A DNA stretch of 39,164 bases from Rhizophagus sp. LPA8_4_AMF. Its lineage: Eukaryota; Glomeromycota; Glomeromycetes; Glomerales; Glomeraceae. The translations under genes and the position numbers were made by a program. The stretch lies in NCBI GenBank assembly GCA_021464525.1, contig JADRCO010000286.1, positions 1 to 39,164 on the forward strand, written 5' to 3'. The notes under the pieces were generated by a model. That model saw only the letters and a list, made by a program, of their open reading frames with translations. It searched no databases and was not told where the DNA came from. This document shows, piece by piece, positions 21,575-33,499 of the stretch (its first letter is position 1; every line of letters begins with the position of its first letter).

Positions 21575-23447
21575 ATTGGTTTGTTAACTCACAAAAATAT
21601 AAAGTATTTGTTTAAGAGAAAGCAGATATATAGTTTTTAAAAATACATTACACAAGTATACAAAAAAGGAAATTTACATGTCAATCACTTAATTCTGGCT
21701 AAAATTAAAGAATTATGCTGGTATATTTCTTAATATATTAAATTAAACTAAATTTCAATAACTTTATCAATATTGAACCTAAAGAAATGATTTTACCACC
21801 ATTCAATTTGTCTCATTAAGAAGAATCTAAAAAATGTTTAATTTTAGAATTTATTTTAGCTGTATTTATAGAATTTAGCTATATTTAACAGCAAAAGGCA
21901 AAGTGTTAAAACTAGACATCTTAAATACAAAAAAATGATATGGCTTGGATTGATACATTAATGCAAAATTAGGTATAAACTTTTGTCAGTATTGCAAAAA
22001 ATGATAAACTGTAATAAGTTTAAAAAAATATAATGGAGATAGTATGACTTGTATTGACATAATGAGATATTTAATACAAAGATTAAGCTATTGTTTTACA
22101 TAACTATATTTATTTTTTGTCACATTGACAAGACTGATAAAGATTGTCTTAATTTTTTGCATGAAATATGTATTATTTGCAATAACTAATGAATGATATA
22201 ACTAAGAAACAATAGATATCATAATGAAACATATACAATATATCTAATAAAAACTATACATCATAAACATCTTTCTTGAGAGCCATATGATTCATAGTAT
22301 TTTCTGATGATTTATAAATTGTCAAAATGAGTAACATAAAGTCACATAAATTTTCTTTATTATTATAGTAATTATTGTTTTTAATGATAATTTACAATTA
22401 TTATTAATTCTATACCATATGTTGGAACAAAGTAAATTTCTTCTGGAAGGAAGTACTTGGAAAATAAATATAAATTATTTAATTGTTTATGTAGAATGGA
22501 TTTCTTGGAATTTTTTTAGACTTGTTATTCATATTTATTTTATTATAATTTCATTTATATTTAATTTTACTAATAATTATTTTGACCTACATTTGAAGCT
22601 TAATATATAGTACTAGTTATTATAATAGTAGTCATTATCACACTAATAGCTTTTAAAATAATAATTTATCCTTTATATCTTATCTGAAAGTTGAAGGAAT
22701 GCAAAAAATGTTTTCAAAATTATAAACTAACTAATAGGTTAATTATTATTGTGATTAATATTTAACTTAATATATTTTTGCTTAAATTAAAATGTTATGC
22801 ATGTTTTTCAACATACCTTATTTTTATTTTTTTTTTTAAATGATATACTAACTGACCTATCTCAAATAACTATACTATGTAACTATCTAAATAATGGTGC
22901 AGTACATAAATTCTATATATATAAAATCAAACAAAAAATAAAAAACAAAAAACTAGTAAGATCTACAAATAACATATTCTTGAAAAACAGATCCAGATTT
23001 CAACAAAAAATTCTCTAACAGGGGTCCTTCCTTAGACTCTATAGCATTTGACAAATCTGTTAAAATCAAATTAGTATTAGCTCAAAGCGTGTATGATTTT
23101 AATAAAAATAATTTTCTTTCTTGTTTGACCTTTCTGAATTTTTTGATATTCGCTAGTAAAGCTTCTATTCGTGTTTCCATTGTTAAAAAATAATTCATGT
23201 AAAAAGTGAAATTTTTTCACTATCTATCCGCAGTTTTTGTGTCATGTGAATATGAAAGTCCCCTGCATATGTTTATCAACTGTACTACTCACGTGCATAT
23301 GCAGATACTTTCATGAATATATAGGTCTCTTTTTTTACTCTTTACTTTTTAATTAACATAATGGTATTTTCATTTTTTTCATAATCTGCATTTTTCTTAG
23401 TCGATTTAACATAATCGATGTATTTTATGTTAATTTTAATTTTTTAG
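21575..23447. other. No recognisable gene; inverted repeat at 23251-23315
   Basis: Very AT-rich. Open frames at 22419-22610 and 22797-23018 have hydrophobic or Lys/Asn-rich low-complexity translations and no recognised family. 23251-23271 (TATGAAAGTCCCCTGCATATG) is an imperfect inverted repeat of 23296-23315 (CATATGCAGATACTTTCATG). Confidence 0.5.
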
Positions 23448-23723
23448 TCTGAAGTCAAAATTGAAGAACACTTTAAATGACTTACAAATAATAAATACAT
23501 AGAAGGCGTATTGTTTGTTAATGGAGATGGATAAACTGTTAAATCAAATTTAGATCTTACGTTGAATAAAATATATTCGGATTTAATTACTAAACTTGTA
23601 GAACAAGCAACTTTTTGTGTTAAAGAAATGGATGAACCTGTGAGTTTTCTTAACAATTTAAGAGTATATTCTGATTTAAATATAATTTCAATAAAAAGTG
23701 ATGTGCAGAAATTAACAAGTTAA
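23448..23723 (+). pseudogene. Dynein light chain, roadblock/LC7-type, broken
   Basis: 92 codons in one frame after a splice-acceptor-like TTTTTTAG: SEVKIEEHFK, stop (TGA), LTNNKYIEGVLFVNGDG, stop (TAA), TVKSNLDLTLNKIYSDLITK, LVEQATFCVKEMDEPVSFLN, NLRVYSDLNIISI. This matches the ~96-residue roadblock fold (E-V-x-x-x-x-x-x-L, G-V-x-x-V-N-x-x-G, I-K-S, F-L-x-x-R-x-x-S-x-x-x-x-I). Intact relatives sit in the dynein intermediate-chain complex. Two in-frame stops and the absence of an obvious ATG exon indicate a pseudogene. The stops do not change the frame, so loss of function may be recent. No introns interrupt the piece, so a processed copy is possible, but no poly-A tail is seen. Confidence 0.75.
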
Positions 23724-25598
23724 CAATGCAAGCATGAATGCTTTTAACTACCTCAGCCCAGAAGAAATTAAATGAGTATTAGCTGTAAATCCTGTTAAAA
23801 ATTATAAATTGCAAATTTTTTTTATTGAATCCAAACTTTGGCCTGTAAAATATTCTGTATAGTCAATAAGTGTACTCGGCTGGCAGATGTTTATTTAGAA
23901 ATAAACATTTTAAATATGATTTCTCATTTACCTAAATAATTACCAGAACACTACAAATAATTTCCTTTTATTCTACTTTTGATAGCTTCATGGCTAAAAA
24001 AATCTCAACTATTAATGGATATAAGATGGGATTTTTATTCTATATTTTTGAAATAAGTAAAAAGAGATATTTTGGTAAATAGGTTATTCATGAATTTATA
24101 CATTAAAACACATTGAAATAAATTAGAAGTTTCAATGATTTATTGTAGAACCATACATTATAATTAGGACAAAAAAAAGTGCTTATATAAGATGTGACAA
24201 TAAGGTAGTCTTTTAATAAATGGTTGTTCAATTTCAATATAAATGTGCTTATAAGGATATGTTGATTATATATGAGGTCTTTGACAAATTCAATGAGAGA
24301 TATTATCAGGAGTTTAATTCTCACTTTTGGAAAAAACCTGGTAATTTTATTAGGTTAATAAAATTCATGATCAAAATTTCAAAATACATATATTAATTTA
24401 ATTTCTTCTATATATATACTTAAATCGTTCCAAATATGAACACTTATATGCAAACATAAAAGATACCATTCAATATGTGACCATACTGTGATATGGTCAT
24501 GTATTGCGACAAAAATCAATTTTAATTATAATTATACAGTTACTCCAATTCAATGTCATAATAAGTGGAACACATTAAAACACAGCAAATATCTTGCTAT
24601 TTAATTTTATTTTATTTGGTATTATTAGTAAATATTTAAATTAATTTAACAAATATAGGATATGAAAATTTAAGCATAGTTTGTATATATTTACAAGTTT
24701 TAATATTATGTTTTAAAGCAATTCGTATAGAACCAATTTTATCCGCTTTAGGTAATCCACAAAGATAATGATGTGTTCTCCTAACAATTATTATATCCAT
24801 TTTTTGAAGAATTATCAGATGAGTTCTGGACACATAAGTAATTTAGCAATTTCGACATTTCACCATTTTTGAATATCACCTATAAATCAAATTTCAGATA
24901 GCATAGAACAATTAATGGTTGTCTAATATTTAGCGTTGTGATACATGATGTGACTATATAGGTCAACTGTATTTATATTTATAATTTAAAATCTAATAAG
25001 GTTATTATAAATTTAATATTTTCCATAATTGTAACTCTTAATATACTTATTTAGTTTATTATTAAAATTAGTAATTTTGATAAAAAATAACTGGCTAGTA
25101 ATACAGTCTTCAAACCTAAGGAATTAGTATATTATTTGATTAGAAAAAAAATTATCATTTACTTTTCAAATACCAAAATAAATAATGGCTTTACTAATCA
25201 TTAATCATAACAGCACAGGCTTACACGTTATACGTTATTTATCTAAATCATCTCATAAATGTATACTATATGACTCAATTAGGTCAATCCAGATATCTGA
25301 ATGTATTGATAAAGGCAAAAGCATTATATTTAACATAATATAAAAAACAATAATTAAAAAAATATTATCAAATTTTCAATAGACTGCGCATAAGATTATT
25401 AATCCTTTTGTTTTTACTGTGCCAATCACATGTATGAGATCTGATAAACAATAATTACTGTTTTCTTTAGTTTGAATACTACTACGCATCTTCATGGCGG
25501 AGTTGAGAAAATGTGATAATGCATGATTCTGCAATAATGACCAATACATTTATATTGCATGTTTTATCTTTTTTATCATTATGTACGATAAAGATTGG
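23724..25598. other. No recognisable gene
   Basis: 23724-24080 has short coding-like pieces on the plus strand (NYLSPEEIK, then a stop; CTRLADVYLEINILNMISHL; LIASWLKKSQLLMDIRWDF) that may be remains of one more dead gene, but I cannot name it. Beyond 24080 the DNA is AT-rich with no supported gene. A small hairpin (TGACCATA/TATGGTCA) lies at ~24478-24500. Confidence 0.45.
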
Positions 25599-25599
25599 C

Positions 25600-25607
25600 T
25601 ATAAAAA
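25600..25607 (+). promoter_or_regulatory. Candidate TATA box of the bZIP gene
   Basis: TATAAAAA about 86 bp upstream of the ATG, preceded by TTGGC. Position and sequence fit a core promoter, but AT-rich background makes chance occurrence possible. Confidence 0.45.
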
Positions 25608-25692
25608 GAGATAGATATTTTTATCATCAATATTAATTAAAAAAAATCACTTAAGAACAATAAAAAAATTTTTCTTTCAAAAATTTCTCGAT

Positions 25693-26402
25693 ATGTCGGA
25701 AAACCCTTTTATGAAACCTGATTATCTTTATGAAACTAATATTATGGAAAATAATGAATGTTTATTTTCACAAATAAAACAAATTAAAGTCGCTGGACTC
25801 GAAATTAAAACATACCCTGTTTATCATATAACAGAAAGTGGAACACATGTTTTGTTTTCTGAATTATCATATTCAATTTCTCCAGAAGCCACTGTATCAT
25901 ACGGACAAGCTTCAACAACTGTTATGGCAACTTCGTCAAGTGTGACATACGAATATTCGCCTGGTGAGGTTTTGAATACTGCTGTAACGACGGTAACAAG
26001 AGCAGAACCTGTGTCATCTTCATCAGCAGTAACAACTAATGCTACTACAAGATCTTTGGATAATAAACGTAGAGAAACGCCAGAAGAAAATCGAGCGAAA
26101 AAATTAGAACAAAACCGACTTGCAGGTATATATAATCTTGCATTTATTATTTTGTAATAACATATTTGTAATAACCATTTTATTTAGTGGCGAGATACCG
26201 TAATAAGCAAAAGCAGATTATAAAAAGACTTCAAGAGCGAGAAACATATTTAACACAAATGAATACGGCATTGCGCTCTATGGTAATCGATCTCAGTAAA
26301 GAATCTGTAAATTTGAAACATCAAATTCTCTCCCATAATAATTGCAACTATTGCAACTGTAATATCGTGCAAGAATATGTGCATATTAATGGAATGATGT
26401 GA
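25693..26402 (+). CDS. bZIP transcription factor, 215 aa, two exons
   Basis: Exon 1 is 25693-26125, the intron 26126-26187 (62 nt, GTATAT...TTTAG, phase 1) and exon 2 26188-26402. The exons total 648 nt without a stop. Splicing rebuilds the basic region NRLAVARYRNKQKQ, which fits Asn-x7-Arg and the AA-x-x-(S/C/Y)-R bZIP pattern. The leucine zipper follows at residues ~160-190 with Leu exactly every seventh residue five times (RL, YL, AL, DL, NL). Upstream of the basic region lie a Ser/Thr-rich stretch (probable activation region) and RRETPEENRAKK. The C-terminus has a short Cys/Asn cluster (NCNYCNCN). It is expected to bind DNA as a dimer in the nucleus. The first in-frame ATG is used, and nothing is broken. 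The target and pathway are unknown. Confidence 0.9.
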
Positions 26403-27118
26403 AATATGATTCAATATTTTATTTGCTTTTGTTTTGTAAGTTATGCACGATTGTATGGTTTCCATAAATAATACTAGCAATATAACAAAAGACAAATACA
26501 ACTGCAATTTATGAAAATAAAATTGTGCTCTTTATGGTATTATCAGCATTATGTATGTGTTTGATATATTCATCTATATATATAATTTAAAGAATACCGG
26601 GATACTTGTTTTTTAATAATCGAATGCATATCCCTATAAAAAAAGTTGACCCGTGGCTCCATATTTCCGGAATTAATAACCTTATATCACGGAATTTATC
26701 AAATAATTTACATTTTCCGTGAATGAATCCGTGAAAGGCTCATTTTTATGGAGATTTTACAGAAATAACGGATAGAATTTCTTATAGGGTATATGTTAGG
26801 AACATAATTTTTTTTAAAAAAATATTGAACTTGAACATGTATTGCAGATTATGGAAGTCGGGACATTTATATTATATTGGGTATATATATCAGCGAATTT
26901 ATGATTCATAATATATTTTCGAAACATATAATGATGATTGTGATTTGATAAAGATCATGTGAATAATTTAAGAAGCGATTCCTAATGCTAATTGCTTATT
27001 TATTTATTATTATGATTTTTCTTTTTTAAAAAAAAAAATACTTTAAATCGTTTCGCAGATCAATTTTATTTCGGTCAGCACGGTTCTGGATCAGCTGATA
27101 TTTCATCAATCACAGGGT
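26403..27118. other. Gene-free spacer
   Basis: Downstream of the bZIP gene. An 85-codon minus-strand frame at 26250-26507 overlaps its exon 2 and is a shadow. 26640-26780 has repeated TCCGTGAA/CACGGAA words but no clear element. Confidence 0.5.
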
Positions 27119-27760
27119 TTAATAGAAAGATTTTTTTTTGATAAAAAATTCGCCAGAGAATTTTAAGTTTTTTTTTGATGGAAATTTCATTGGAAATTTT
27201 TTTTTTTTAATATAAGGAAATTCTTTTGATAGATAATTTTGTTGGAAAAATTTTTTTTGATAGAGAATTTCGTTAAAGAAATTTTTTTTTTTTTTAATAG
27301 AAGAAGTTTTTTTTTTTTTGATAAAGATTTTACTGTTAATTTTTTTTAATAGAAAATTCATTGGAGGAGATTTTTTTTATTTTTTTTTGATAAAGAATTA
27401 CATTAAAAGATTTTTTTTTCTAATAGAAGGTAGTTTTTCTTGATAAAGAAATTTTTTTGGAGAATTTTTTAATAGGTAAAATATTCTTTTGGTAGAGAAT
27501 TCCGTTACAGAATTATTTTTTTAATAGAGGGGTTTTTTTGGTAGAGAATTTCGTTAAAGAATTTTTGTTTAATAGGGAGTTTTAATTATTTTTTTTTAAT
27601 AGGGGGAAGATTTTTGATATAGAAATTTGAGAATTTTTTTAATAGACAAGAAACTTTTTTGGATTTTTTTTAATAGGAAAATGTGTTTTTTGATGGAAGG
27701 TTTTAGCTAGAATATTTTATCTTTATTAGGAGATATTTTTTTTTTTTTGATTGAGAATTT
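27119..27760. repeat. Decayed low-complexity repeat, TTTTTTGATAGAGAATTTCGTTAAAGAA unit family
   Basis: About 640 bp of imperfect short-period units, each a T-run followed by GATA(A/G)AGAATTT and often CGTTAAAGAA or GAAAATTTT. Read in the other strand this gives a Lys/Phe-rich frame (27119-27361) that is only a product of the repeat. Similar words occur more weakly at 13860-14120. Confidence 0.7.
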
Positions 27761-29199
27761 TAGACTCATTTGCAAATTATATAAAAAGATGAGGCCTTGA
27801 TTAACTTATTCTTTTATTCGTCATTGTGCAAATAAACAAAAATAAGACGAGATCATTAAACAAGATAGATTAATTAAGTCTGTAAAGATGGAAATGCTTG
27901 ATCATGCATACTTCTATTTCTTTTACATATGTTAATCATCCTGTTTTCCGTTCATAACGGAGTGGAATACTATGAAATGAAATGTAATGGTAAGAATGAA
28001 CAGAGATATTGTTACTTTTTTACATATTTCTAGCTTATTGCTTCGGAAAAATGCAATAGATCTGAAATCATCATTTCTCGGGAAAGTTTTCTTACAAAAA
28101 TTGCTAAAATCTTTATTTTGCATAATTACATGGGCGGGAGTGATGAAGATAGTTCTAAAGTTTGATAGCAATAGAAAAGGATTATATGGGTGGAATTTTT
28201 GGATATTTTACATCAAAAATTTGATAGATAGCAAAGATATTAGCATTAATATGTGAATAATATGATGCAGGGACTCGCATTAAATGGCCTAGGATTCGTG
28301 TATCTGTACGAGTGGTCGTTTGACTGACCATATTTGACTAGTCAGTGTGGTTTTTTTTTACTTGCAGCACAACAAAATAAATTAATCTAACGCAGTAATG
28401 CTCTGTGATGTATTCACGTGTACCACTTTTTTTTAACCCAACCGCCCAAGGCGTCATATGTTTTCATAAGTTACGGGACACGGCAAATTTTGCTGCCGAA
28501 TACGTATCGGCAGCTCAGTAAATTGAAAAAAATCACGTCAAATACGTAACAGCCAGTTCATAACGCATTACACTCCTATTATATAATGTAAAAAATACGT
28601 ACGTATAAGCTTATTTTTCCTTTTCTTACGTAAGATACCCACTTTAAAACTAAATGAACATATTCGTTGGTTAATTGTAGCAGGAAAATTTAAAACTTCT
28701 TTATATAGATTGTTTTCAGTTTTAAAAATTTGGCTGTGCGGAAGATTTAACCCCATTGGGACAATCAAGTATACTTGGAGAAAATCTGATTTCAGAAAGA
28801 AAAGTAGATTTGTATTTGTGGGAGTTACAATCTGAGATGGAGTTATGTGGTTGAACCGTCATATTAGTTATCGTTCAGCCCAATAGGATCATGCATATTT
28901 TCATAGACCGATATTTTTATTAGGCATAGCAATAATGTATGAGTGATATAATAAACTGGAGTAAAAAAATAGTGTAAATGAATATTTTATAGGAAAAGTT
29001 TAAATAAAGCTTATAAAGTGGATTAAAAATAGAATCTAATTAATGTTGTGGGGCTATATCGGCCACAGGACTGAATGATTGGATGAAAATGGCCCACGTC
29101 GTGGACATTTTCACAAATCAATTTATGCATCATCTTGGTTATACACACAAACATGTAAACAAATTTTTATACTTGTTCATTAGTTAATTATTATTTTAT
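27761..29199. other. No supported gene; GC-richer palindrome at 28492-28514
   Basis: Open frames at 27932-28256 (both strands) and 28568-28768 have no recognised family and overlap each other. 28492-28514 is GCTGCCGA, a seven-base centre (ATACGTA), then TCGGCAGC, the most GC-rich hairpin in this part of the window. 28430-28560 overall is less AT-rich than its surroundings. Confidence 0.5.
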
Positions 29200-29475
29200 T
29201 TGTATCTTACTAGATATCTAAACCGGCAAAAGAGCGTAATGAAAATGATAGTTGAATTTTGTTGTTCATACAGTATGTCACAATATTCTCCATCGCAACT
29301 TGTATTTTCAGATGAGTTTTCTTATAATAAAAGAACACTTTCTCGTCGCTATGGATGGAGTTTTAATGCATATAAACCCACATTTTTTATTCGTGGAAAA
29401 GATACTATTGTAGAAGCATTATGTCTTAATGGTCTTTTAAAAATATTTTGCGTCGAATCGAAGTTGGATTGAATA
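29200..29475 (+). mobile_element. Tc1/mariner-type (DDE superfamily) transposase fragment
   Basis: Open from ~29200 to the stop at 29472. The residues SQLVFSDEFSYNKRTLSRRY, GWSFNAYKP, FFIRGKDTIVEALCLNGLL match the central part of DDE transposases of the IS630/Tc1/mariner superfamily (consensus Q-L-V-F-x-D-E-x-x...R-T-L-x-R-R-Y-G-x-S, R-G-x-x...A-L-x-L-x-G). FSDE carries a catalytic Asp. The N-terminal DNA-binding region and the last catalytic residue are absent, no terminal repeats were found, and there is no ATG start. It is a dead relic. It is separate from the hAT-like element at 18.5 kb. Confidence 0.7.
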
Positions 29476-29620
29476 TACAGTATCCCAAATCCTATATAAA
29501 GTTTAAACTTTGCATGTATGAATAAAAGATGCTTTTCAGAAATTTTGAAAAACATTACTTTGTAGACTTATTATTTAATGAGTCGACTAAAATTAACCAA
29601 AAAAAAGTGATACCCAATTA

Positions 29621-30245
29621 TTTGTTTCCTTTCTTAATTTGTGTTCATTTTTGTTTCCATTATTATTTTCCATGATGAAATTCTTAATAAAACTAAATAA
29701 GTGAAACAATAAAACCGATGCATCAATTGTAAAATTCAGTGAGACAATCTAGAATACTCGCATCACTCCTACAAATCATTTTTCGATTTTATTTTACATT
29801 TAGAAAAATTTTTTTTTCTTTATTATTATTATTCAAAATCATCATTTTTCGAGTATTAGTTTTCTTTTTATTTGTTTCATTTCTTAATTTGTGTTCATTT
29901 TTGTTCCCATTATTATCTTCTATGATGGAATTCTCATCAGTAAAAATAATGAAGCTGATGCATCAATTGCAAAATTCCGTGAGACAATCTAGAATACTTT
30001 CGTATCACTAAAGAAAGGTAGATCATACAAAACTATTTTTCGATTTTATTTTATATTTAGGTAAAAAATTTTCTTATCCATTATTATTTCCTTTCTTAAT
30101 TTGTGTTTCACATTTGTTTCCGCCATTATTTTCTATGATAAAATGCTTAAAAATTACGCCAACAATTAAAAAATACTTTTGCTAGTTGATAATATGCGTC
30201 TCAACTAAACAAGTAAAATAATAAAGCCGATGCATCAATTGCATT
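29621..30245. repeat. Tandem repeat, three diverged units of ~210-250 bp
   Basis: Units start at ~29621, ~29871 and ~30084. Each has CTTTCTTAATTTGTGTT, then (C/T)CATTATTATTTTC(C/T)ATGAT, then (A/G)CCGATGCATCAATTG (29717, 29953 with one change, 30226), and, in the first two, GTGAGACAATCTAGAATACT and TTTTTCGATTTTATTTTA. Open frames across it (29739-30011) are by-products. No coding content was recognised. Confidence 0.8.
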
Positions 30246-30455
30246 ATCATTATATATTTGCTCTTCGATAAAGCACTTCTAAATTTAAAACATGCTTTCC
30301 CGTAATAATTCTAAAATTCCATGAGAAATCTATCAATAACAGAAGATTCTATCTTTATCAAATTCTTTAATAATGCATCATTCTGATATAAAAACTCCCA
30401 AATTCATTATCGTTATTGTTACTCGGCTATAACATTTATTAATTAATATAACAAA

Positions 30456-32988
30456 ATGGAGCTTGTAAATACAAATGACGAAAATTCTTTTGACCCAACA
30501 CCAAGATTAAAATCTAGTCCTATACCAATTAAATTTATTTCTTTTAATATAAAAGATGAAAATTGTATTTATTGTGGAGAAGAATATATTAAGACGTATT
30601 GTTTATCTTCGCAAAAATATTGCAAAAAATGTTTATCGTGTTATATTAATAATATAACTGATATTAATATATACTTGGACATATATATTTACACTGAGGA
30701 CTTAGAATGTAGTGAACATGAAATTAGTAGTACAAAAGTACCACAAAGTATTCAAAATTGCCCGAGAATTCTACGTTTTTATCAATTATATGGATATAAT
30801 ACTAGAGATTTTTATCACAATTTCACTTTATTCAGTAAGGTGATTGAAATTGAAAGAAATTGTAGATTATGTGGGAAGTCATTCTATGTAACATATGATG
30901 ATTCTAATTCTAGTCCTCGTCCTTTAAAACTAAGATTAAATAATGTATTTAGATTATGTTCAGATTGTTATCTAATTTCTTCTGGATTGATAGAATCAAC
31001 CTTGATTAAAAAGCAAATTTCAATTCTTTACTTACCATGGTGGCATACTAGCGCTGGGTGTAATATTTGTAATTCAAAATTAACATTTACATCAGACTGT
31101 CAAAAGAATTGTGCAAGTTGTTTTATATTTTATGTTGGATGCAGATATTGTTTAACAACAAACATTCTTTTTGGACCTACGGATCAATCTCAATGTAAAA
31201 AATGCAAAAGAAAATTGGCGATAAATAGTGATTTTGATGATTTACTTTTTAATAATAATCTTATTATATACGATAATTTAGATTATTTAAAGTTAGTTAA
31301 CTTTGAAAACATTATAAAAAATATTGGTAAAAATTATTATCCATTGAGCATATTACGGGATAAATTTTATAAAAAAAAACAGGTAAACCCAAATAAGTGG
31401 ATACCATATTCTCAATTTAAAGATGTAAGCGAAATGACAAGGGGAGGGTATGGTATTATATATGGAGCAACTTGGTCAAATGAAAATGAAACTGTCATTT
31501 TAAAAAGATTTGAAAATTCTAAATATTTCTTAAGTGAGGTAAAATATTTTACATTTCTTATATAATTTCTTATATAATTTCTTTTGGATAAACTTAATTT
31601 TTTAATCTAATTTAATCTTTAAATTTAAATAGTTAAAATCATTTTTTCATTGTTTTAAAGGCCGTTCGGGTCATATCATTGAAATTTATGGCTTTACAAA
31701 AGAGCCTGAATTAGGGGATTGTATAATAGTAATGAGATATGCATCAGGAGGAGATTTACATAAGTATTTACAAAAGAATTTTACAAATATCACATGGAAT
31801 AAACAAAAATTGCTTATTTTGCATCAAATTTCAATAGGGTATTTATATTTTATAATTATTAATTATATTCTTTAAATTTAAGTTAATTATCTTTTTATAT
31901 TTTTAGACTTGAAACTATTCACAATAAAAAATTTACACATCGAGACTTCCATAGTGGAAATATATTGTTTGATCTTGATGTCGATGATGAATGGAAAATT
32001 GGAGATCTAGGATTATCACAAGCTGTAAATAGTAAATCATCAAATAATGAAATATATGGAGTAATACCTTATATTGCACCGGAAATATTTAAAGGATCTG
32101 AATTTTCTAAAGAAGCTGATATTTATAGTTTTGGTATGATTATGTGGGAACTTACAACAGGTTGTAAACCTTTTTCAAATGTTAAACATGATCATAGTCT
32201 TATTTATAAAATTCTTGATGGAGAACGACCAAAAATTACAGAAGATACACCAGAATGTTATGCTAACTTGATGAAAAGATGTTGGGATTCTGATCCAAAA
32301 AAAAGACCTACTATAAGAGATATTCGTTGTACTTCTTATGGATGGTTTAGAACTAAAAGAACTAAAAATAATTATGCAGAATTTAATCAAGCTGAAACAA
32401 AAAGATTGGAACTTATACAATTACAGAAGCTTGGACCCGAATTTGCTGAAAAACGACATTCAGAAGCCATTTATACAAGTAGGCCATTAAGTGCTTTAAT
32501 TTCTAAACGTTCATCTACAAATTCATCATTAATTTCATTTGACAATAAAAAAGGTATTAATATTTAACAAAAAAAGTTATTGTAAATAAAAATAGTATTT
32601 AATCTTAAAATACACGTTATTTTCTTTAGATTCTAATTATACTTATATTTCGGAAGAACAAGAGCTTGATATAGACATTGAAAGGTATTTTCATTATTTC
32701 TTAAATGGTAGTACGATGTTTACTAATTAATTGACACTAATTTATTATTTAGTTTATCATCATCATCATCACAAAATTTAAGTTTAAAACTCCAAAATTC
32801 TTCAACCTCTTTTAAAAAGCGGAACATTGAAAAATTAAATCTTGAAACCGATGACAATAGTGGTAAATATTAATATTTATTTGGCTTGTCGATGTATATT
32901 TTTATTTTTTGTTATATTATTATATGTATTATTTATTTTAACTAATTCTAAAATTTTTAAAGTAGGAAAACGTATTAAAACTAGTTAA
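30456..32988 (+). CDS. Zinc-motif protein kinase, ~708 aa, six exons
   Basis: Exons are 30456-31538, 31633-31838, 31907-32553, 32630-32684, 32753-32862 and 32963-32988, all with GT-AG borders, summing to 2127 nt without a stop. If the last intron is not removed, the stop is at 32871-32873 (703 aa). The N-terminal ~280 residues have at least four Cys-x-x-Cys pairs (CIYC, CKKC, CRLC, CSDC, CNIC, CASC, CRYC, CKKC), probably zinc ribbons. The kinase domain follows: glycine loop TRGGYGIIYGATW, ATP lysine in VILKRFEN (~350), catalytic HRD in THRDFHSGNIL (Asp ~443), GDLGLS in place of DFG (Asp ~463), and Ala-Pro-Glu in PYIAPEIF (~488). All key catalytic residues are present. It is a typical member of the glomeromycete TKL-type kinase expansion, with a Ser-rich tail ending KRIKTS. 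No lesion seen. It is in the same orientation as the BTB-TLDc gene downstream. Confidence 0.9.
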
Positions 32989-33499
32989 ATTAATTATTAT
33001 CCACAGAAGCCAAATATTCGCCATAGAAAACAATTGTTTGTATCAAACTTTTTTAAGTGTATTGTATTGGTTTTTATGCTTTATAACAAATATACATAAA
33101 TTGTGTTTTAAATAAATATGTAACATATTATTTGGTAAAATAAATATTTTGTTAACTATAAATTAATGTAGTGAGTCGATTTGTGATTGTAATTAAAGAA
33201 GACTCATTCTCAATAAAGGATGTCAATTTTTTCCATTGTGAAAAAAAATACGTAAAGGAATATTTAAGAGAAATTTTATTTGCAAAATAATATCGAAAAT
33301 TATTCTCATCATCTCGTAAAACGTTTCGTATTGAAGCTTGAAATATACTTTAATAACATCCGAAAACTTATGGTAAGCATTATAATGAACCGTTACATAA
33401 AAAATGAACGATTTTAACTCATCAGCCGTAAATGGTATAAGAAACACTGACATTTCTTTGTACCATTTTAAATAAAGTGCTGACTGCTGAGAAAATTTA
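32989..33499. other. Intergenic; one weak minus-strand open frame
   Basis: Spacer between the kinase gene and the CACGTG-ended inverted repeat. The small frame inside it (33223-33453) is listed separately. Otherwise AT-rich, with nothing further recognised. Confidence 0.5.
33223..33453 (-). CDS. Possible small protein, 76 aa (uncertain)
   Basis: ATG at 33453 (MSVFLIPFTADELKSFIFYV) with non-repetitive composition (A/T-rich but not low complexity), so a real short gene or an exon is possible. The residues VHYNAYHKFSDVIKVYFKLQ and YETFYEMMRIIFDII suggest an amphipathic helical protein. No family was recognised, and no splice partner was identified. It lies between the kinase 3' end and the inverted repeat. 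Confidence 0.3.
   Translation of the reverse strand: MSVFLIPFTADELKSFIFYVTVHYNAYHKFSDVIKVYFKLQYETFYEMMRIIFDIILQIKFLLNIPLRIFFHNGKN

Noticed and set aside
24636..24833. 65-codon minus-strand open frame
   Set aside because: No family recognised and no splice partner; upstream frames are full of stops.
27119..27361. 80-codon Lys/Phe-rich open frame (minus)
   Set aside because: It is the translation of a T-rich short-period repeat, so its openness follows from composition.
29739..30011. 90-codon hydrophobic open frame (plus)
   Set aside because: It lies inside the ~230 bp tandem repeat and changes with the repeat units; no family resemblance.
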